Positions 27,540 through 37,592 are shown, numbered from the stretch's first letter. The stretch is DNA of 64,000 nt from Clostridia bacterium (GCA_014859095.1 JACUUV010000002.1:94376-158375), one strand, 5' to 3'. Numbers and translations: made by a program. The notes: a model not told the origin generated them from the letters alone.

Positions 27540-28766
27540 ATGAATGATCAAATGCTTGAAAAATATGCGAACATAGCAGTCAAGGTGGGGGTCAACCTTC
27601 AAAAGGGACAACCGCTGATCGTCAATGCTCCAATTGGTGCAAGTGACTTCGTCAGGGCAATCACAAAAGTTGCTTATGAATGTGGTGCGAGCATAGTCCG
27701 TGCGGAATATCATGATGATCTGCAAACCAAACTCAGATACACACATTCCGATGAGAGTTTTCTTGAGTACTTTCCCGATTGGCGTGCGAAATATATGGAA
27801 AACTTTGCTGCAGATGGCGCGGCTGTCATCAGTGTTCTCGCTCCGAATCCAGACTTGATGGCAGATGTGGAACCTTCCAAGTTGTCAAAAGCGAATAAAG
27901 CCACAGCTCAGGCCATACAACCTTATCGGGATATCGTTGGCAAAGGTGGTGTCAGTTGGCTGGGTATTGCGGTACCCTCTCCAGAATGGGCGAAAAAAGT
28001 ATATCCGGAACTTTTCGAGGAAGAAGGCATCAAAGCTTTATGGGAAAACATACTTAAAATCACAAGAGCGGACCAGGACGACCCGATCAAAGCCTGGGAA
28101 GATCATGTGACCATTCTTCAAAACAAAGTGGATTATCTTAATGATTTGAATATCGATCATTTGATTTTTGAAGCACCCGGTACAGATCTCAAGGTCAAAC
28201 TTCCAAAGGGTTATGTTTGGGAAGGAGGCGGAAGCATCAACAATAAAAACAACGCCTATTTCGTTCCTAACATTCCAACAGAAGAAGTATTCACCATGCC
28301 ACACAGACTTGGTGTTGACGGTACTTTGGCTGCGACAATGCCCCTGAGTTATAACGGAGTGCTAATTGATGGATTTTCTTTTACCTTTGAAGCCGGTAAA
28401 ATTGTGGACTTCACTGCAAAGCAAGGTTATGAGACACTTAAGGGACTTCTTGAAACCGATGAGGGATCCATGTACCTCGGAGAAGTGGCACTAGTCCCTG
28501 TGACCTCCCCAATCTATCAATCCAAAAAAGTGTTTTTTAACACTTTGTACGATGAAAATGCCACATGTCACTTCGCTATCGGACGTGCTTACCCTTCTAC
28601 GATAGAAGATGGCATCCACAAGTCCATAGAACAGCTTAAAGAGGCTGGTGCCAACTTCAGTGTGGTACATGTGGACTTCATGGTCGGAGGCGAATCACTC
28701 GACGTGAAGGCAGTGACTGAGGATGGCAGAACTGTTGAACTTATGATAAAAGGGCGTTGGGTATAA
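27540..28766 (+). CDS. M29-family aminopeptidase
   Basis: Metal-dependent aminopeptidase of the thermophilic aminopeptidase family (AmpS/PepS/aminopeptidase T), 408 residues. MNDQMLEKYANIAVKVG and NLQKGQPLIVNAP at the N terminus and the C-terminal domain with TMPLSYNGVLIDGFSFTFEAGKI, LGEVALVPV, CHFAIGRAYP and VVHVDFMVGG carry the conserved metal-site acids and histidines. It probably acts in cytoplasmic peptide turnover. The start has TAGGAGG upstream. It is divergent from the aro operon. Confidence 0.92.
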   Translation: MNDQMLEKYANIAVKVGVNLQKGQPLIVNAPIGASDFVRAITKVAYECGASIVRAEYHDDLQTKLRYTHSDESFLEYFPDWRAKYMENFAADGAAVISVLAPNPDLMADVEPSKLSKANKATAQAIQPYRDIVGKGGVSWLGIAVPSPEWAKKVYPELFEEEGIKALWENILKITRADQDDPIKAWEDHVTILQNKVDYLNDLNIDHLIFEAPGTDLKVKLPKGYVWEGGGSINNKNNAYFVPNIPTEEVFTMPHRLGVDGTLAATMPLSYNGVLIDGFSFTFEAGKIVDFTAKQGYETLKGLLETDEGSMYLGEVALVPVTSPIYQSKKVFFNTLYDENATCHFAIGRAYPSTIEDGIHKSIEQLKEAGANFSVVHVDFMVGGESLDVKAVTEDGRTVELMIKGRWV

Positions 28767-28784
28767 AAAAACAAGCGTCTTTTC

Positions 28785-28813
28785 TTGTGTTATACAGTGT
28801 GAATTGTTATAAT
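28785..28813 (+). promoter_or_regulatory. Promoter of the U32 gene
   Basis: TTGTGT and TATAAT are separated by 17 bp, 45 bp before the ATG at 28859. It overlaps the start of the longer ORF-track version, supporting the shorter protein. Confidence 0.6.
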
Positions 28814-28858
28814 TCTACTGTGAGAAAATTAGACATGTTTTTTAGAATAGAGGGAAGT

Positions 28859-31102
28859 ATGACTGAATTATTAGCACCAGCAGGAAGTATGGAAGCATTA
28901 AAGGCTGCAATTTCTAATGGTTGTGATGCAATATACTTGGGTATGCAAAAATTTGGTGCACGTGCATACTCCTCCAATTTCGATATGGAATCGTTAAAAG
29001 AGGCAGTAGCATATGCGCATCTGAGAAGTGTTAAAATCTATGTTACCATGAATACCATCGTTTTTGAAGATGAAATTTCAGAGATGAAAGCACAAATGGA
29101 TGAGTTGAATGAAATCGGTGTTGATGGCATTATTGTCCAGGACCTGGCTGCACTCGATTATATAGTCAAAAACTTTGTTGACCTTCAAGTTCATTGTTCC
29201 ACTCAAATGGGAATAGACGATTTGGACGGAACTTTATTGTTTAAGGAGCTTGGTGCAAAAAGAGTCGTTCTCTCCCGAGAAGTAGAGATTGAAAAAGTCA
29301 AAGAGATCAGAAGACTTGCCGACATACCACTTGAAATTTTTGTTCATGGCGCTTTATGTGTCTCTTACTCCGGAAACTGTCTGATGTCCGGATTAATCGG
29401 TTATCGAAGCGGAAACCGGGGAAGATGTGTTGGGTCATGTCGCAAGGCGTATGAACTTATCGACAAGACGACAGATACCATTATAGACCAAAACTATATT
29501 CTATCGACTAAGGATTTGAACACTATTGATTATATTGAGGACTTAAAAGAAATTGATTCCTTAAAAATCGAAGGTCGAATGAAAGAGCCTGCGTATGTCG
29601 CTAATGTCGTATCAAAGTATCGCAAGGCCTTAGATCATAAAGTAACCGTAGAAGATAAGGATGATTTAAGCAAAACCTTCAACAGAACTTTTACCAAAGG
29701 CTATTTGTTTCATGAAGATCCGAAAGAGATTACAAACATTTTAAGACCAAATAATTTTGGTTTTGAAATTGGCAGAATCAGCAAGATTATTAAAGACACC
29801 TATGAAATTAGACTTACTCGACCTCTAAATCAAAACGATATCATCAGAATAAGTCATAACAATGAAGATGTTATTTTATCTGTTGTAAAACTTTACGATA
29901 AAGATGACAACTTGATCAACAAAGCAGATGATGTCTGCTATATCAAAATCAAGGAAAAGCTGTCTAAGGGTGATTTGGTCTATTTGACAAAGGATTATTC
30001 CTACTACAAAGAACTGGAATCATCACTGGAAAATGAATTTAGGCGATTTGACCTGGATGTTAAAGTGTATGCTTATCCGGATTCAAATCTGGTCATATAT
30101 GCGAACGGCTTAGGTTTTGATTTTTTATACGAAGGAACTGAAATACTAGGTAAAGCCATAAATAATCCAACAACAAAAGAGCAGGTGATTAAACAACTCT
30201 CCAGATTAAATGATACGATATTCGAGCTTAAGTCTGTGGACTATGAGGATTGTGGTGCATTTATTCCAGCTAAACTTTTAAATGCAGCCAGAAGAGATAT
30301 AGTACAGGGCTTATATGACTTGAAGCAAAGTAGCCAAAGGAAAAGAACCAAGTCACCTACCGCAAAAGAAAAATTATGCTATACCCCTCAAAAACCATAC
30401 CTTACGGCTTCGGTATCCACTAAGGAGCAATATGATGCTTGCGTGAGCAGTGGTATAACAGAAATCTATTTTGAAAACGTTGTCAGAAGAAACCAAATCG
30501 AGTATACGAAAAAAGAGGGACCACTGCTCATCGGAGGATATGGTGGAATTCATCACTATAGAACAACCAATCCTTTCATTACCGACTATTCTCTAAACGT
30601 TGTCAATTCTACCAGTTGCTATGAATTATATAGATTGGGTGCAAAACGAGTCACATTATCTTATGAAATGAATAAAAATCAAATTGAAGATTTGATGACT
30701 GCTTACCATGTAGAAAATGGAGGCGCTCCCGCACTTGAAATGATTGTATATGGCAGGGCGCCCATGATGTTTACGAAATATTGTCCACTGAAAAAAATGA
30801 ATCGATGCGGTGATTGCAAAACGAAGCGCTATGAGATCCAAGATGAGCAAGGATCGTTCCCGATCATCACTCATGAGGATTGTACAGTGACCATCCTTAA
30901 TGGAAAGACGCTTAATCTTTTAGATGAGCTGCAAAACATAAAAGGAATCGAGGCATTCAGATTGAATTTCACAGTTGAATCAAAAGAGCAGGTTATGGAA
31001 ACCATCAATAAGGCCTTTAGCAAATTAAATGGCACATCGAATCAAACTGTTTTTAATCAGGAAACCGACACAAGAGGACATTTTAACAAGGAGATCATGT
31101 AA
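28859..31102 (+). CDS. U32-family peptidase-like protein (RlhA/YdcP type)
   Basis: A 747-residue U32 protein. Residues 1-300 form the U32 domain with LLAPAGSMEALKAAISNG and the family signature EIFVHGALCVSYSGNCLMSG. The centre and C terminus (IEGRMKEPAYVANVVSKYRKAL, later a Cys-rich KYCPLKKMNRCGDCK) match the long form that E. coli RlhA represents. RlhA is needed for 5-hydroxycytidine in 23S rRNA, so RNA modification is a likelier role than proteolysis, but that is inference. ATG 28859 follows GAGGGAAG. Codons look more A/T-ending than in neighbouring genes. Confidence 0.85.
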   Translation: MTELLAPAGSMEALKAAISNGCDAIYLGMQKFGARAYSSNFDMESLKEAVAYAHLRSVKIYVTMNTIVFEDEISEMKAQMDELNEIGVDGIIVQDLAALDYIVKNFVDLQVHCSTQMGIDDLDGTLLFKELGAKRVVLSREVEIEKVKEIRRLADIPLEIFVHGALCVSYSGNCLMSGLIGYRSGNRGRCVGSCRKAYELIDKTTDTIIDQNYILSTKDLNTIDYIEDLKEIDSLKIEGRMKEPAYVANVVSKYRKALDHKVTVEDKDDLSKTFNRTFTKGYLFHEDPKEITNILRPNNFGFEIGRISKIIKDTYEIRLTRPLNQNDIIRISHNNEDVILSVVKLYDKDDNLINKADDVCYIKIKEKLSKGDLVYLTKDYSYYKELESSLENEFRRFDLDVKVYAYPDSNLVIYANGLGFDFLYEGTEILGKAINNPTTKEQVIKQLSRLNDTIFELKSVDYEDCGAFIPAKLLNAARRDIVQGLYDLKQSSQRKRTKSPTAKEKLCYTPQKPYLTASVSTKEQYDACVSSGITEIYFENVVRRNQIEYTKKEGPLLIGGYGGIHHYRTTNPFITDYSLNVVNSTSCYELYRLGAKRVTLSYEMNKNQIEDLMTAYHVENGGAPALEMIVYGRAPMMFTKYCPLKKMNRCGDCKTKRYEIQDEQGSFPIITHEDCTVTILNGKTLNLLDELQNIKGIEAFRLNFTVESKEQVMETINKAFSKLNGTSNQTVFNQETDTRGHFNKEIM

Positions 31103-31107
31103 GAAAA

Positions 31108-31145
31108 AACCCTCAAAACTATTGAAATCAATGGTTTTGAGGGTT
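31108..31145. terminator. Bidirectional terminator between the U32 and Cof genes
   Basis: AACCCTCAAAAC and GTTTTGAGGGTT form a 12-bp stem that can extend inward. A T-run follows on the minus strand, with a weaker T-rich stretch on the plus strand. Confidence 0.8.
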
Positions 31146-31156
31146 CTCTATTTTAT

Positions 31157-31981
31157 TTATGCAATTATTCGCTCATGAAGATCAAACAGTTCCACCAAAT
31201 GCTTAGCCACTGCATCATCGCCGTTATCCCCAATGGATTCATGACCAATGAGTTTTTCTTTGAGCTTAGGATGTGCATTGCCCATGACATACCCTTTACC
31301 CACAACGCTCAGCATCTCGAAATCGTTGAGCCCGTCTCCAAATGCGATTACCTCATGAGGTTCTATCCCATACCTTTTGAGCGACTTGAGTATGGCCTCT
31401 CCCTTATTCACACCTTTTGGCATAATTTCAAGACATTGCGGCATGGAAAAAGTCACATCGACATGCTCTCCATACATTTGCGTCACAGCATTCGCTATAG
31501 GAATCAATTTTTCATTGTCGTATGATGTGAAAAACACCTTGTTGATCGGTTCATGAAGATGATCCTCGAATTTACATAATGTATATTGAAAGTCATCCTC
31601 TTTATAATACTTGGCAAAAACCTGATCCGGTTCTTCCATCAACCAGTGGGCACCTTTGTAAAGGTTCTTGTAAACGCCTTCAGGAACTTCAATTTTTAAA
31701 ATATTCTCTATGATTTCTTTGTCAATAAAAGACTGATCGATGAGTTCGCCACTGAAATCCGCTATGGTTGCTCCATTTGCAGTAATCAGGAACGTGTCTA
31801 CCCCTAGTTTTTTACTGATATTGAGTGCATCACAATGGTGTCTACCAGTTGCGATCCAAAACGGTATATTTTCATTTGTAAGCGCTTTTACCACACTTTT
31901 GGTGTATTCGCTAAGTGCATGATCTTTATTGAGCAATGTGCCATCCAAATCTGAGATGACCAATTTTATTCTATTTTTCAT
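31157..31981 (-). CDS. Cof-type HAD hydrolase
   Basis: HAD-superfamily sugar or nucleotide phosphatase of the Cof/YidA class, 274 residues. Motif I is VISDLDGTLLNKDH, motif II FWIATGRHH, and motifs III/IV VNKGEAILKSL and AFGDGLNDFEMLS. A C2B cap domain lies between. The start is ATG 31981 with GGAGG upstream; the ORF track adds about 34 unsupported residues. Substrates in this family are broad (sugar phosphates, FMN, PLP), so no specific function is assigned. Confidence 0.85.
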   Translation of the reverse strand: MKNRIKLVISDLDGTLLNKDHALSEYTKSVVKALTNENIPFWIATGRHHCDALNISKKLGVDTFLITANGATIADFSGELIDQSFIDKEIIENILKIEVPEGVYKNLYKGAHWLMEEPDQVFAKYYKEDDFQYTLCKFEDHLHEPINKVFFTSYDNEKLIPIANAVTQMYGEHVDVTFSMPQCLEIMPKGVNKGEAILKSLKRYGIEPHEVIAFGDGLNDFEMLSVVGKGYVMGNAHPKLKEKLIGHESIGDNGDDAVAKHLVELFDLHERIIA

Positions 31982-32062
31982 TCGTAATACCTCCAGTTGC
32001 ATCAGTATAACGCAAACTGTCACTTTTCGCAATCTCGACCATGTAATATTTTTGTTAACTAT

Positions 32063-32095
32063 AAAAAAAGAGGGTCGATGCAAGCATCGCCCTCT
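32063..32095 (-). terminator. Terminator after hcp
   Basis: On the minus strand AGAGGGCGATGC and GCATCGACCCTCT form a stem with a short loop, followed by a T-run. Confidence 0.85.
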
Positions 32096-32109
32096 ACTTT
32101 ATTATTGAA

Positions 32110-33756
32110 TTAACCCAAGAACTGTACCAAATCTTCTTCTACTGTACCGATGCCGTTGATTCCAAATGTGTTGACAAGTACGTTTGCCACGTTTGGAGAA
32201 AGGAACGCAGGTAATGTAGGTCCGAGTTTGATGTTTTTTACGCCTAAGTAGAGAAGAGCCAAAAGAACGATGACAGCTTTTTGCTCATACCAAGCGATAT
32301 TGTATGAAATAGGCAGATCGTTGATGTCATTGAGTTCAAATACTTCTTTGAGTTTAAGAGCGATCACTGCAAGTGAGTAGGAATCATTACATTGACCAGC
32401 GTCGAGAACTCTTGGAATACCACCGATATCACCAAGACCAAGCTTGTTGTATCTGTATTTTGCACAACCTGCTGTAAGGATTACTGTATCCTTAGGCAAT
32501 GTTTCTGCAAACTCAGTGTAGTAATCTCTAGATTTCATTCTGCCGTCACAACCCGCCATTACAAAGAATTGCTTGATTGCGCCGGTTTTAACTGCATCAA
32601 CTACTTTATCAGCAAGTGCCATAACTTGGTTATGAGCAAATCCGCCTACGATTGTGCCTGTTTCAATTTCTGTAGGTGATGCGAGTTTTTTGGCATGCTC
32701 AATGATTTCGCTGAAATCTTTGGCTTTGCCATCCACTCTGCCCTGAATGTGTTTGAAACCATCAAATCCAGCAGATCCTGTAGTGTAGATTCTATCTTTG
32801 TAGCTTGCCAGAGGTGGTACGATACAGTTTGTAGTGAAAAGAACTGGTCCATTGAAACTTTCGAACTCTTCTTTTTGCTTCCACCATGCATTACCGTAGT
32901 TGCCTACGAAATGATCATACTTCTTAAATGCAGGATAGTAGTTCGCTGGAAGCATTTCACTGTGCGTATATACGTCTACTCCGGTACCGGCTGTTTGTGC
33001 CAAGAGTTCTTCCATGTCCTTAAGGTCATGACCGGAAATCAGGATTGCAGGATTGTTTCTAACGCCAATGTTGACTTCTGTGATTTCAGGGTTACCGTAG
33101 TTTGATGTGTTGGCCTTGTCGAGAAGTGCCATCACGTTAACACCGAATTTACCTGTCTCAAGTACGAGTGCTACGAGTTCATCAGCTGATAATCCGTCAT
33201 TGATTGTCGCAAGCAATGCTTTTTCGATGAAATCATAGATCTCTTCATCAGCAAACCCTAAGTTAGCAGCGTGCTCAGCATAAGCGGCCATACCTTTGAG
33301 ACCGTAAATAATAAGTTCTCTAAGGCTTCTTACGTCTTCATTTTCAGTAGATAAAACACCTACTCCTGAATTTGATTTTTCTTCATAGCTGTCTACTGAT
33401 CCAGTCCATACCGCTGAATCATGGTATACTTTATCTTCAAGTTTGCCAGCCGCCTCTAAAGCCGCTTTCACACGATCTCTCTCTGCAACAGCACCTGTAA
33501 TTTTAGCTGTGATTGCACTATGGTCAAAGTTTGCATTGGTGATTGTCGCAAAAAGACCGTCGAGAATTACAGCATCTGAACTTGAATCGTTAAGACCCGC
33601 TTTTCTCGCTTGTTGATTGTATTCCGAAACGCCTTTTAAAGTATAGATCAATAAATCTTGAAGATTGGCTACGTCATCCGTCTTACCGCAAACACCAATC
33701 TTTGTGCAGCCTTTGTTCCCCGCCGCTTCTTGACACTGATAACAAAACATGCTCAT
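32110..33756 (-). CDS. hcp: Hydroxylamine reductase / hybrid cluster protein
   Basis: Iron-sulfur-oxygen hybrid cluster protein of 548 residues. Known family members reduce hydroxylamine or nitric oxide and help in nitrosative stress defence. The N-terminal Cys motif is C5-x2-C8-x8-C17-x5-C23 ([15 protein letters not shown]). Hybrid cluster ligands appear in [56 protein letters not shown] and [18 protein letters not shown]. It has a strong AAAGGAG site before ATG 33756, its own terminator, and an activator-type promoter carrying a perfect palindrome. Confidence 0.95.
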   Translation of the reverse strand: MSMFCYQCQEAAGNKGCTKIGVCGKTDDVANLQDLLIYTLKGVSEYNQQARKAGLNDSSSDAVILDGLFATITNANFDHSAITAKITGAVAERDRVKAALEAAGKLEDKVYHDSAVWTGSVDSYEEKSNSGVGVLSTENEDVRSLRELIIYGLKGMAAYAEHAANLGFADEEIYDFIEKALLATINDGLSADELVALVLETGKFGVNVMALLDKANTSNYGNPEITEVNIGVRNNPAILISGHDLKDMEELLAQTAGTGVDVYTHSEMLPANYYPAFKKYDHFVGNYGNAWWKQKEEFESFNGPVLFTTNCIVPPLASYKDRIYTTGSAGFDGFKHIQGRVDGKAKDFSEIIEHAKKLASPTEIETGTIVGGFAHNQVMALADKVVDAVKTGAIKQFFVMAGCDGRMKSRDYYTEFAETLPKDTVILTAGCAKYRYNKLGLGDIGGIPRVLDAGQCNDSYSLAVIALKLKEVFELNDINDLPISYNIAWYEQKAVIVLLALLYLGVKNIKLGPTLPAFLSPNVANVLVNTFGINGIGTVEEDLVQFLG

Positions 33757-33844
33757 CTGATAAATCTCCTTTCAATAATCGCATTGTATTATTTGTTGTG
33801 ATTGAATACCTCATGTTCTTTTACAACCGATATTCTCGAGATTA

Positions 33845-33886
33845 ATCATACCGTTTTGAAAGGTGTGTTTCGGTAACATATGTTAC
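33845..33886 (-). promoter_or_regulatory. hcp promoter with CRP/FNR-type activator palindrome
   Basis: GTAACATATGTTAC (33873-33886) is a perfect 14-bp palindrome. A -10 hexamer TATGAT lies on the minus strand at 33850-33845. If that hexamer occupies -12 to -7, the palindrome is centred at -41.5, the class II position for CRP/FNR-family activators. No -35 match is present, as expected for an activator-dependent promoter. HcpR-type regulators of hcp belong to this family; none is encoded in the window. Confidence 0.65.
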
Positions 33887-33896
33887 ACTCTGTAAA

Positions 33897-34646
33897 CTAT
33901 TTCAATTGATTGATTATGGATGCAGAATAGGCAGCTCCAAATCCATTGTCGATGTTGACCACAGTGACACCGCTGGCGCAGCTGTTGAGCATCGTCAATA
34001 GCGCGCTGATGCCACCGAAACTTGCACCATAGCCGACACTTGTGGGGACTGCAATCACAGGTTTGTCCACAAGTCCACCCACCACACTGGCGAGAGCTCC
34101 TTCCATTCCAGCTATAACGATGACCACACGGGCACCTCTGATGACATCCAGTTTTGCAAACAGTCTATGGATTCCGGCAATGCCTACATCAATGACCTTT
34201 TCAACACGATTTCCAAGAATCCGCGCGGTTTCATAGGCCTCCTCGACAACAGGAAGATCGGATGTTCCTGCGGCCACTATAGCGATATAGGATTCCGATT
34301 CTTGTAAGGCGGAATTGATTACAGTTATCGTTCTTCCAATAGCATTATACTTCGCTTTGGTATTGCTTGAATGTACCGCTTCAAACATTTCTTCCGTTGC
34401 TCTAGTGGCCAGAACATTGACACCACTTTCACAGAGATGCTCAACAATGGCCGTCACTTGCTCTACTGTTTTGCCTTCAGAGTAGATCACTTCAGGGTAT
34501 CCCACACGGATTGCCCTGTGATTGTCGATCATAGCAAATCCCATATCTGTAAAAGGCAGTGTCTTCAATTGTTTTAGCGCATCATCCGTATTCATTTCAC
34601 CCGACTGTACGCGTTTTAACAAAAGTTCAAGATTATCTCTTTGCAT
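33897..34646 (-). CDS. larB: Nickel-pincer cofactor carboxylase LarB
   Basis: Carboxylates nicotinic acid adenine dinucleotide in synthesis of the nickel-pincer nucleotide cofactor. It has 249 residues. The C-terminal half resembles PurE-type AIR carboxylase: [68 protein letters not shown] and [13 protein letters not shown] are typical LarB regions. It is last in the larC-larE-larB order, 2 nt after larE. Confidence 0.93.
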   Translation of the reverse strand: MQRDNLELLLKRVQSGEMNTDDALKQLKTLPFTDMGFAMIDNHRAIRVGYPEVIYSEGKTVEQVTAIVEHLCESGVNVLATRATEEMFEAVHSSNTKAKYNAIGRTITVINSALQESESYIAIVAAGTSDLPVVEEAYETARILGNRVEKVIDVGIAGIHRLFAKLDVIRGARVVIVIAGMEGALASVVGGLVDKPVIAVPTSVGYGASFGGISALLTMLNSCASGVTVVNIDNGFGAAYSASIINQLK

Positions 34647-34648
34647 TT

Positions 34649-35476
34649 CTAAACTCCTTTTTCTATGGTACGGTTGAAACTTCCCATTGTGTAGCCCCCC
34701 ATATCCAGTGTCACATATTCAAAGCCGATTGTTTTCAATACTTTTGCAATATTCGACATGAGTTCAAGGTCAAAAATCTTGTGCATTTCATCTTTGCCTA
34801 TTTCGAGTCTGGCTATGTCTTCGTGTTTTCTGACACGGATGGCTCTTATCCCCATGTCTATGATGGTTTTCTCAGCTCTCTCAATCATCTCAAGTGATTT
34901 GAAGTCTACAATGGTATTATATGGTAGTCTGGTCAAAAGACACGCATAAGGGGGCTTGTCCCATGTCTCAAGGCTAAGTGCTTTCGACCATGTCCTGATT
35001 TCTTCTTTTGTGATATCGTTTTCAAGCAATGGGCTTTTCACTCTGAGTTCATCCAATGCTTTCATACCCGGTCTGTAGTCCTTTTTGTCATCGGCATTTG
35101 ATCCATCCGCAACTGAAGAAAACCCTTCATTTGCCGCAAATTCGATGATTTTTGAAAACACTATCTTTTTGCACTTGTAACATCTATCTACAGGATTGTT
35201 TAGTATAGTATCTGAGATTCCAAGTTCAATGAACTGGTGTCTCACATCGATACTACTCGTTAAAGCTTTAGCCTCATCTATTTCCCATCCGGCGATATAT
35301 GGTGCATTGACTGTGATTGCTATTGTGGAGTCTCCAAGACATTCTTTGGCAATTTTGATTAAAAATGTGCTGTCAACGCCTCCAGAGAAGGCTACAGCAA
35401 GTTTTTCCATCTTCTCGACTGACAAGCACAATTTGTCCAGTTTCGGATATTCGTTTCTAAGTTCTCTTAAAGTCAT
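34649..35476 (-). CDS. larE: Sacrificial sulfur transferase LarE
   Basis: PP-loop ATP-dependent sulfurtransferase that thiolates the carboxylated pyridinium precursor of the nickel-pincer cofactor. It has 275 residues. The PP-loop is [16 protein letters not shown] at about 28-43. A CYKCKK pair near 98-103 and [18 protein letters not shown] follow, with CLLTRLPY near the expected position of the LarE sulfur-donor Cys. It overlaps larC by 4 nt (ATGA). Confidence 0.93.
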   Translation of the reverse strand: MTLRELRNEYPKLDKLCLSVEKMEKLAVAFSGGVDSTFLIKIAKECLGDSTIAITVNAPYIAGWEIDEAKALTSSIDVRHQFIELGISDTILNNPVDRCYKCKKIVFSKIIEFAANEGFSSVADGSNADDKKDYRPGMKALDELRVKSPLLENDITKEEIRTWSKALSLETWDKPPYACLLTRLPYNTIVDFKSLEMIERAEKTIIDMGIRAIRVRKHEDIARLEIGKDEMHKIFDLELMSNIAKVLKTIGFEYVTLDMGGYTMGSFNRTIEKGV

Positions 35477-36723
35477 TGTCGTTCCTTTCCCTTGGCTATA
35501 ATAGCTTCTATGATTTCATAGACATCTTTTATGGACATCTCATTTTCCAGTGCAATACGTTTGCAATCTTCATATTCGAGCTTTTGGTTCACGCATTCGC
35601 CATCAAGGTACGCTTCTTTGAGGGTCACGTCACCAAAGCTCGTGTTCACTTTCGTGAATTTGCGATCGAGCTTCTGCTTTTCAACAGCATACATGCGAAG
35701 ACCGATGGAGGTCGTTTCTTTGAAAAGTGTCTTCTTGACCTCATCAAGCCGATCGTCCTGAACAAGTATGGAGAGTTTTATGGCAGGTCTTCCCTTTTTC
35801 ATTATGATTGGTGTTTTATAGACATCTAACGCTCCGGATTTAAACAGTCTTTCTTCGGCATAAACCAACAACTCTGAACTCATATCATCGATATTCGATT
35901 CGATGATCCATTGTTTCTCGGTTGATGTTTTTTTGTGTGTTTCAAGCTCGATGAGCATCACTCTTAACAAGTTTGGAATTTCGAGGTTCCTGGTACCTAG
36001 ACCATAACCGATTTCAGAAATGGTGAAATTTCTGTCTTCAGTAAATTCATCAACAAAAGCCTTTAATATCGCCGCACCAGTTGGGGTGGTCATTTCATTT
36101 TTTTCAACTTTTGAGCAGATAGGCACCCCTTTTAGAATCTCAGCTGTGGCAGGTGCCGGAACCGGCATCAGACCGTGGTCACATCTCACGAAACCGCTTC
36201 CCGTTTCAACTTTAGATGCCATGATGCAATTGACATTAAGCGCATCAAAACAAATGGCTGCACCAACGATATCCACTATGGAATCAATGGCACCCACTTC
36301 ATGAAAATGGACTGTATCCATCGTTCTGTTGTGAATATGTGCTTCAGCACGAGCAATTTCATCGAATATTCTGATGCTGTATTGTTTTACCCGCTCATCC
36401 AGTGTGCTTATTTCAATGATTTTCTTGATTTCTCCATAATCCCTCATCCCAGTGTGGTCGTGTGATTGCTGAGTGTGATGATGATGATCATGATCATCAT
36501 CATGGGCATGGGCATGTTTCGCATTCAAGTCAATGACATCGACTTTTGTGCCAAAAATGCCATGTTTGTCGCCTTTTGACAACTTGATTTCAAATTCACC
36601 ATCAAGTCCAAGTTTGCTGAGTTCTTTTTTTATGTGTTCTATTGATACACCGAGATCCACCATTGCGCCAAGGTTCATATCGCCACTGATTCCGGCGAAG
36701 CAGTCATAGTATAACGCTTTCAT
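35473..36723 (-). CDS. larC: Nickel insertion protein LarC (uninterrupted)
   Basis: CTP-dependent cyclometallase that inserts nickel into the pincer cofactor. It has 416 residues. The N-terminal MKALYYDCFAGISGDMNLGAMVDLG and MDTVHFHEVGAIDSIVDIVGA are hallmarks. A His/Asp-rich stretch (HAHAHDDDHDHHHH, residues about 70-83) is a likely nickel-binding region. In Lactobacillus larC needs a frameshift (LarC1/LarC2); here it is one continuous frame. The start is ATG 36723 after GGAGGAG. A TATAAT about 40 bp upstream has only a weak -35 box. Confidence 0.94.
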   Translation of the reverse strand: MKALYYDCFAGISGDMNLGAMVDLGVSIEHIKKELSKLGLDGEFEIKLSKGDKHGIFGTKVDVIDLNAKHAHAHDDDHDHHHHTQQSHDHTGMRDYGEIKKIIEISTLDERVKQYSIRIFDEIARAEAHIHNRTMDTVHFHEVGAIDSIVDIVGAAICFDALNVNCIMASKVETGSGFVRCDHGLMPVPAPATAEILKGVPICSKVEKNEMTTPTGAAILKAFVDEFTEDRNFTISEIGYGLGTRNLEIPNLLRVMLIELETHKKTSTEKQWIIESNIDDMSSELLVYAEERLFKSGALDVYKTPIIMKKGRPAIKLSILVQDDRLDEVKKTLFKETTSIGLRMYAVEKQKLDRKFTKVNTSFGDVTLKEAYLDGECVNQKLEYEDCKRIALENEMSIKDVYEIIEAIIAKGKERQ

Positions 36724-36790
36724 ATCGTTCTCCTCCAAACTTATTTCACTTTACATTATACTCAAATATTTAGCAAAGCGAAATAATTAT

Positions 36791-37528
36791 CTAGTATTTC
36801 ACATGCATGAGGCAAAGGCCTCCAGCAGGTGCGGTGAATCCCGCTTCCATTCGATATTGACTATCAAACAATGCGTCTAGTCCAGTCTCCTGTCTGCTGC
36901 CGTTACCAACCTCTATGAGCGTGCCTACGATTATTCTGACCATATTGTAAAGAAAGCCGTCTGCAGTCAGATTGATGATGATTTCCTCATCAGTTTCTTC
37001 AAATGTGATGGCACTCAGATTTCTCACGGTGGATTTCTTTGTCTTATCCGAAGAAAACACCTTAAAATCATGATTTCCTATGAATGATTCTGAAGCCAAC
37101 TTCATTTTCGTGACATCAAGCTTTTCCCCTTCGTAGACATAGACGAGTCGTCTTTGAAACAAAGGCAGATAAGCAGCTCTCCATATTCTATATTGATAAG
37201 TCTTTTCCACCGCACTGAAACGCGAATGAAACCTTTGATCCACAGGTTCGATGGAAAAAACCACAATGTCCTCAGGCAAAAACTTGTTCATGATCGAGCG
37301 CAGCGCATCGCAGTCCACTTGTTTCGCAACCGAAAAATCCGCTATTTGGCACGCGGCATGCACTCCGGCATCGGTTCGACCTGAACCCTGAATTTCAATG
37401 CTTTCGCAGAAATGTTTGGAGAGTACCCCTTCAATTTTCCCTTGAATGGTCATTTCTGAATTTTTAAGTTTTTGCCAACCTCTGTATTTGCCACCCTCGT
37501 AACCAATCGTCATCTTATATTTCTTCAT
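36791..37528 (-). CDS. truA: tRNA pseudouridine(38-40) synthase
   Basis: Isomerises uridines 38-40 in the tRNA anticodon arm. It has 245 residues. The catalytic Asp lies in GSGRTDAGVHAACQ near residue 50-63. FHSRFSAVEKTYQYRIW follows, and FLYNMVRIIVGTLIEVG lies near 190-206, all TruA signatures. It is a stand-alone gene between a short hypothetical gene and the lar operon, with RBS AAGGAGAG. Confidence 0.95.
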   Translation of the reverse strand: MKKYKMTIGYEGGKYRGWQKLKNSEMTIQGKIEGVLSKHFCESIEIQGSGRTDAGVHAACQIADFSVAKQVDCDALRSIMNKFLPEDIVVFSIEPVDQRFHSRFSAVEKTYQYRIWRAAYLPLFQRRLVYVYEGEKLDVTKMKLASESFIGNHDFKVFSSDKTKKSTVRNLSAITFEETDEEIIINLTADGFLYNMVRIIVGTLIEVGNGSRQETGLDALFDSQYRMEAGFTAPAGGLCLMHVKY

Positions 37529-37550
37529 TGGTCTCTCCTTCTAAAATGAA

Positions 37551-37580
37551 ATCCAGGGCTTCCTAATCAAGGCCCTGGAT
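37551..37580 (-). terminator. Terminator-like hairpin after the 110-residue gene
   Basis: ATCCAGGGC and GCCCTGGAT make a 9-bp stem around a 12-nt loop. The downstream T-tract on the minus strand is interrupted (TTTCATTTT). Confidence 0.6.
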
Positions 37581-37592
37581 CCTGTTGATCTT

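Noticed and set aside
35473-36723. Programmed frameshift in larC as in Lactobacillus
   Set aside because: The frame is continuous from the YYDCFAG start to the C terminus, so no frameshift is needed.
33897-36723. Assignment of a lactate racemase function to this locus
   Set aside because: Only cofactor synthesis genes are present; no LarA-family ORF is found in the window.
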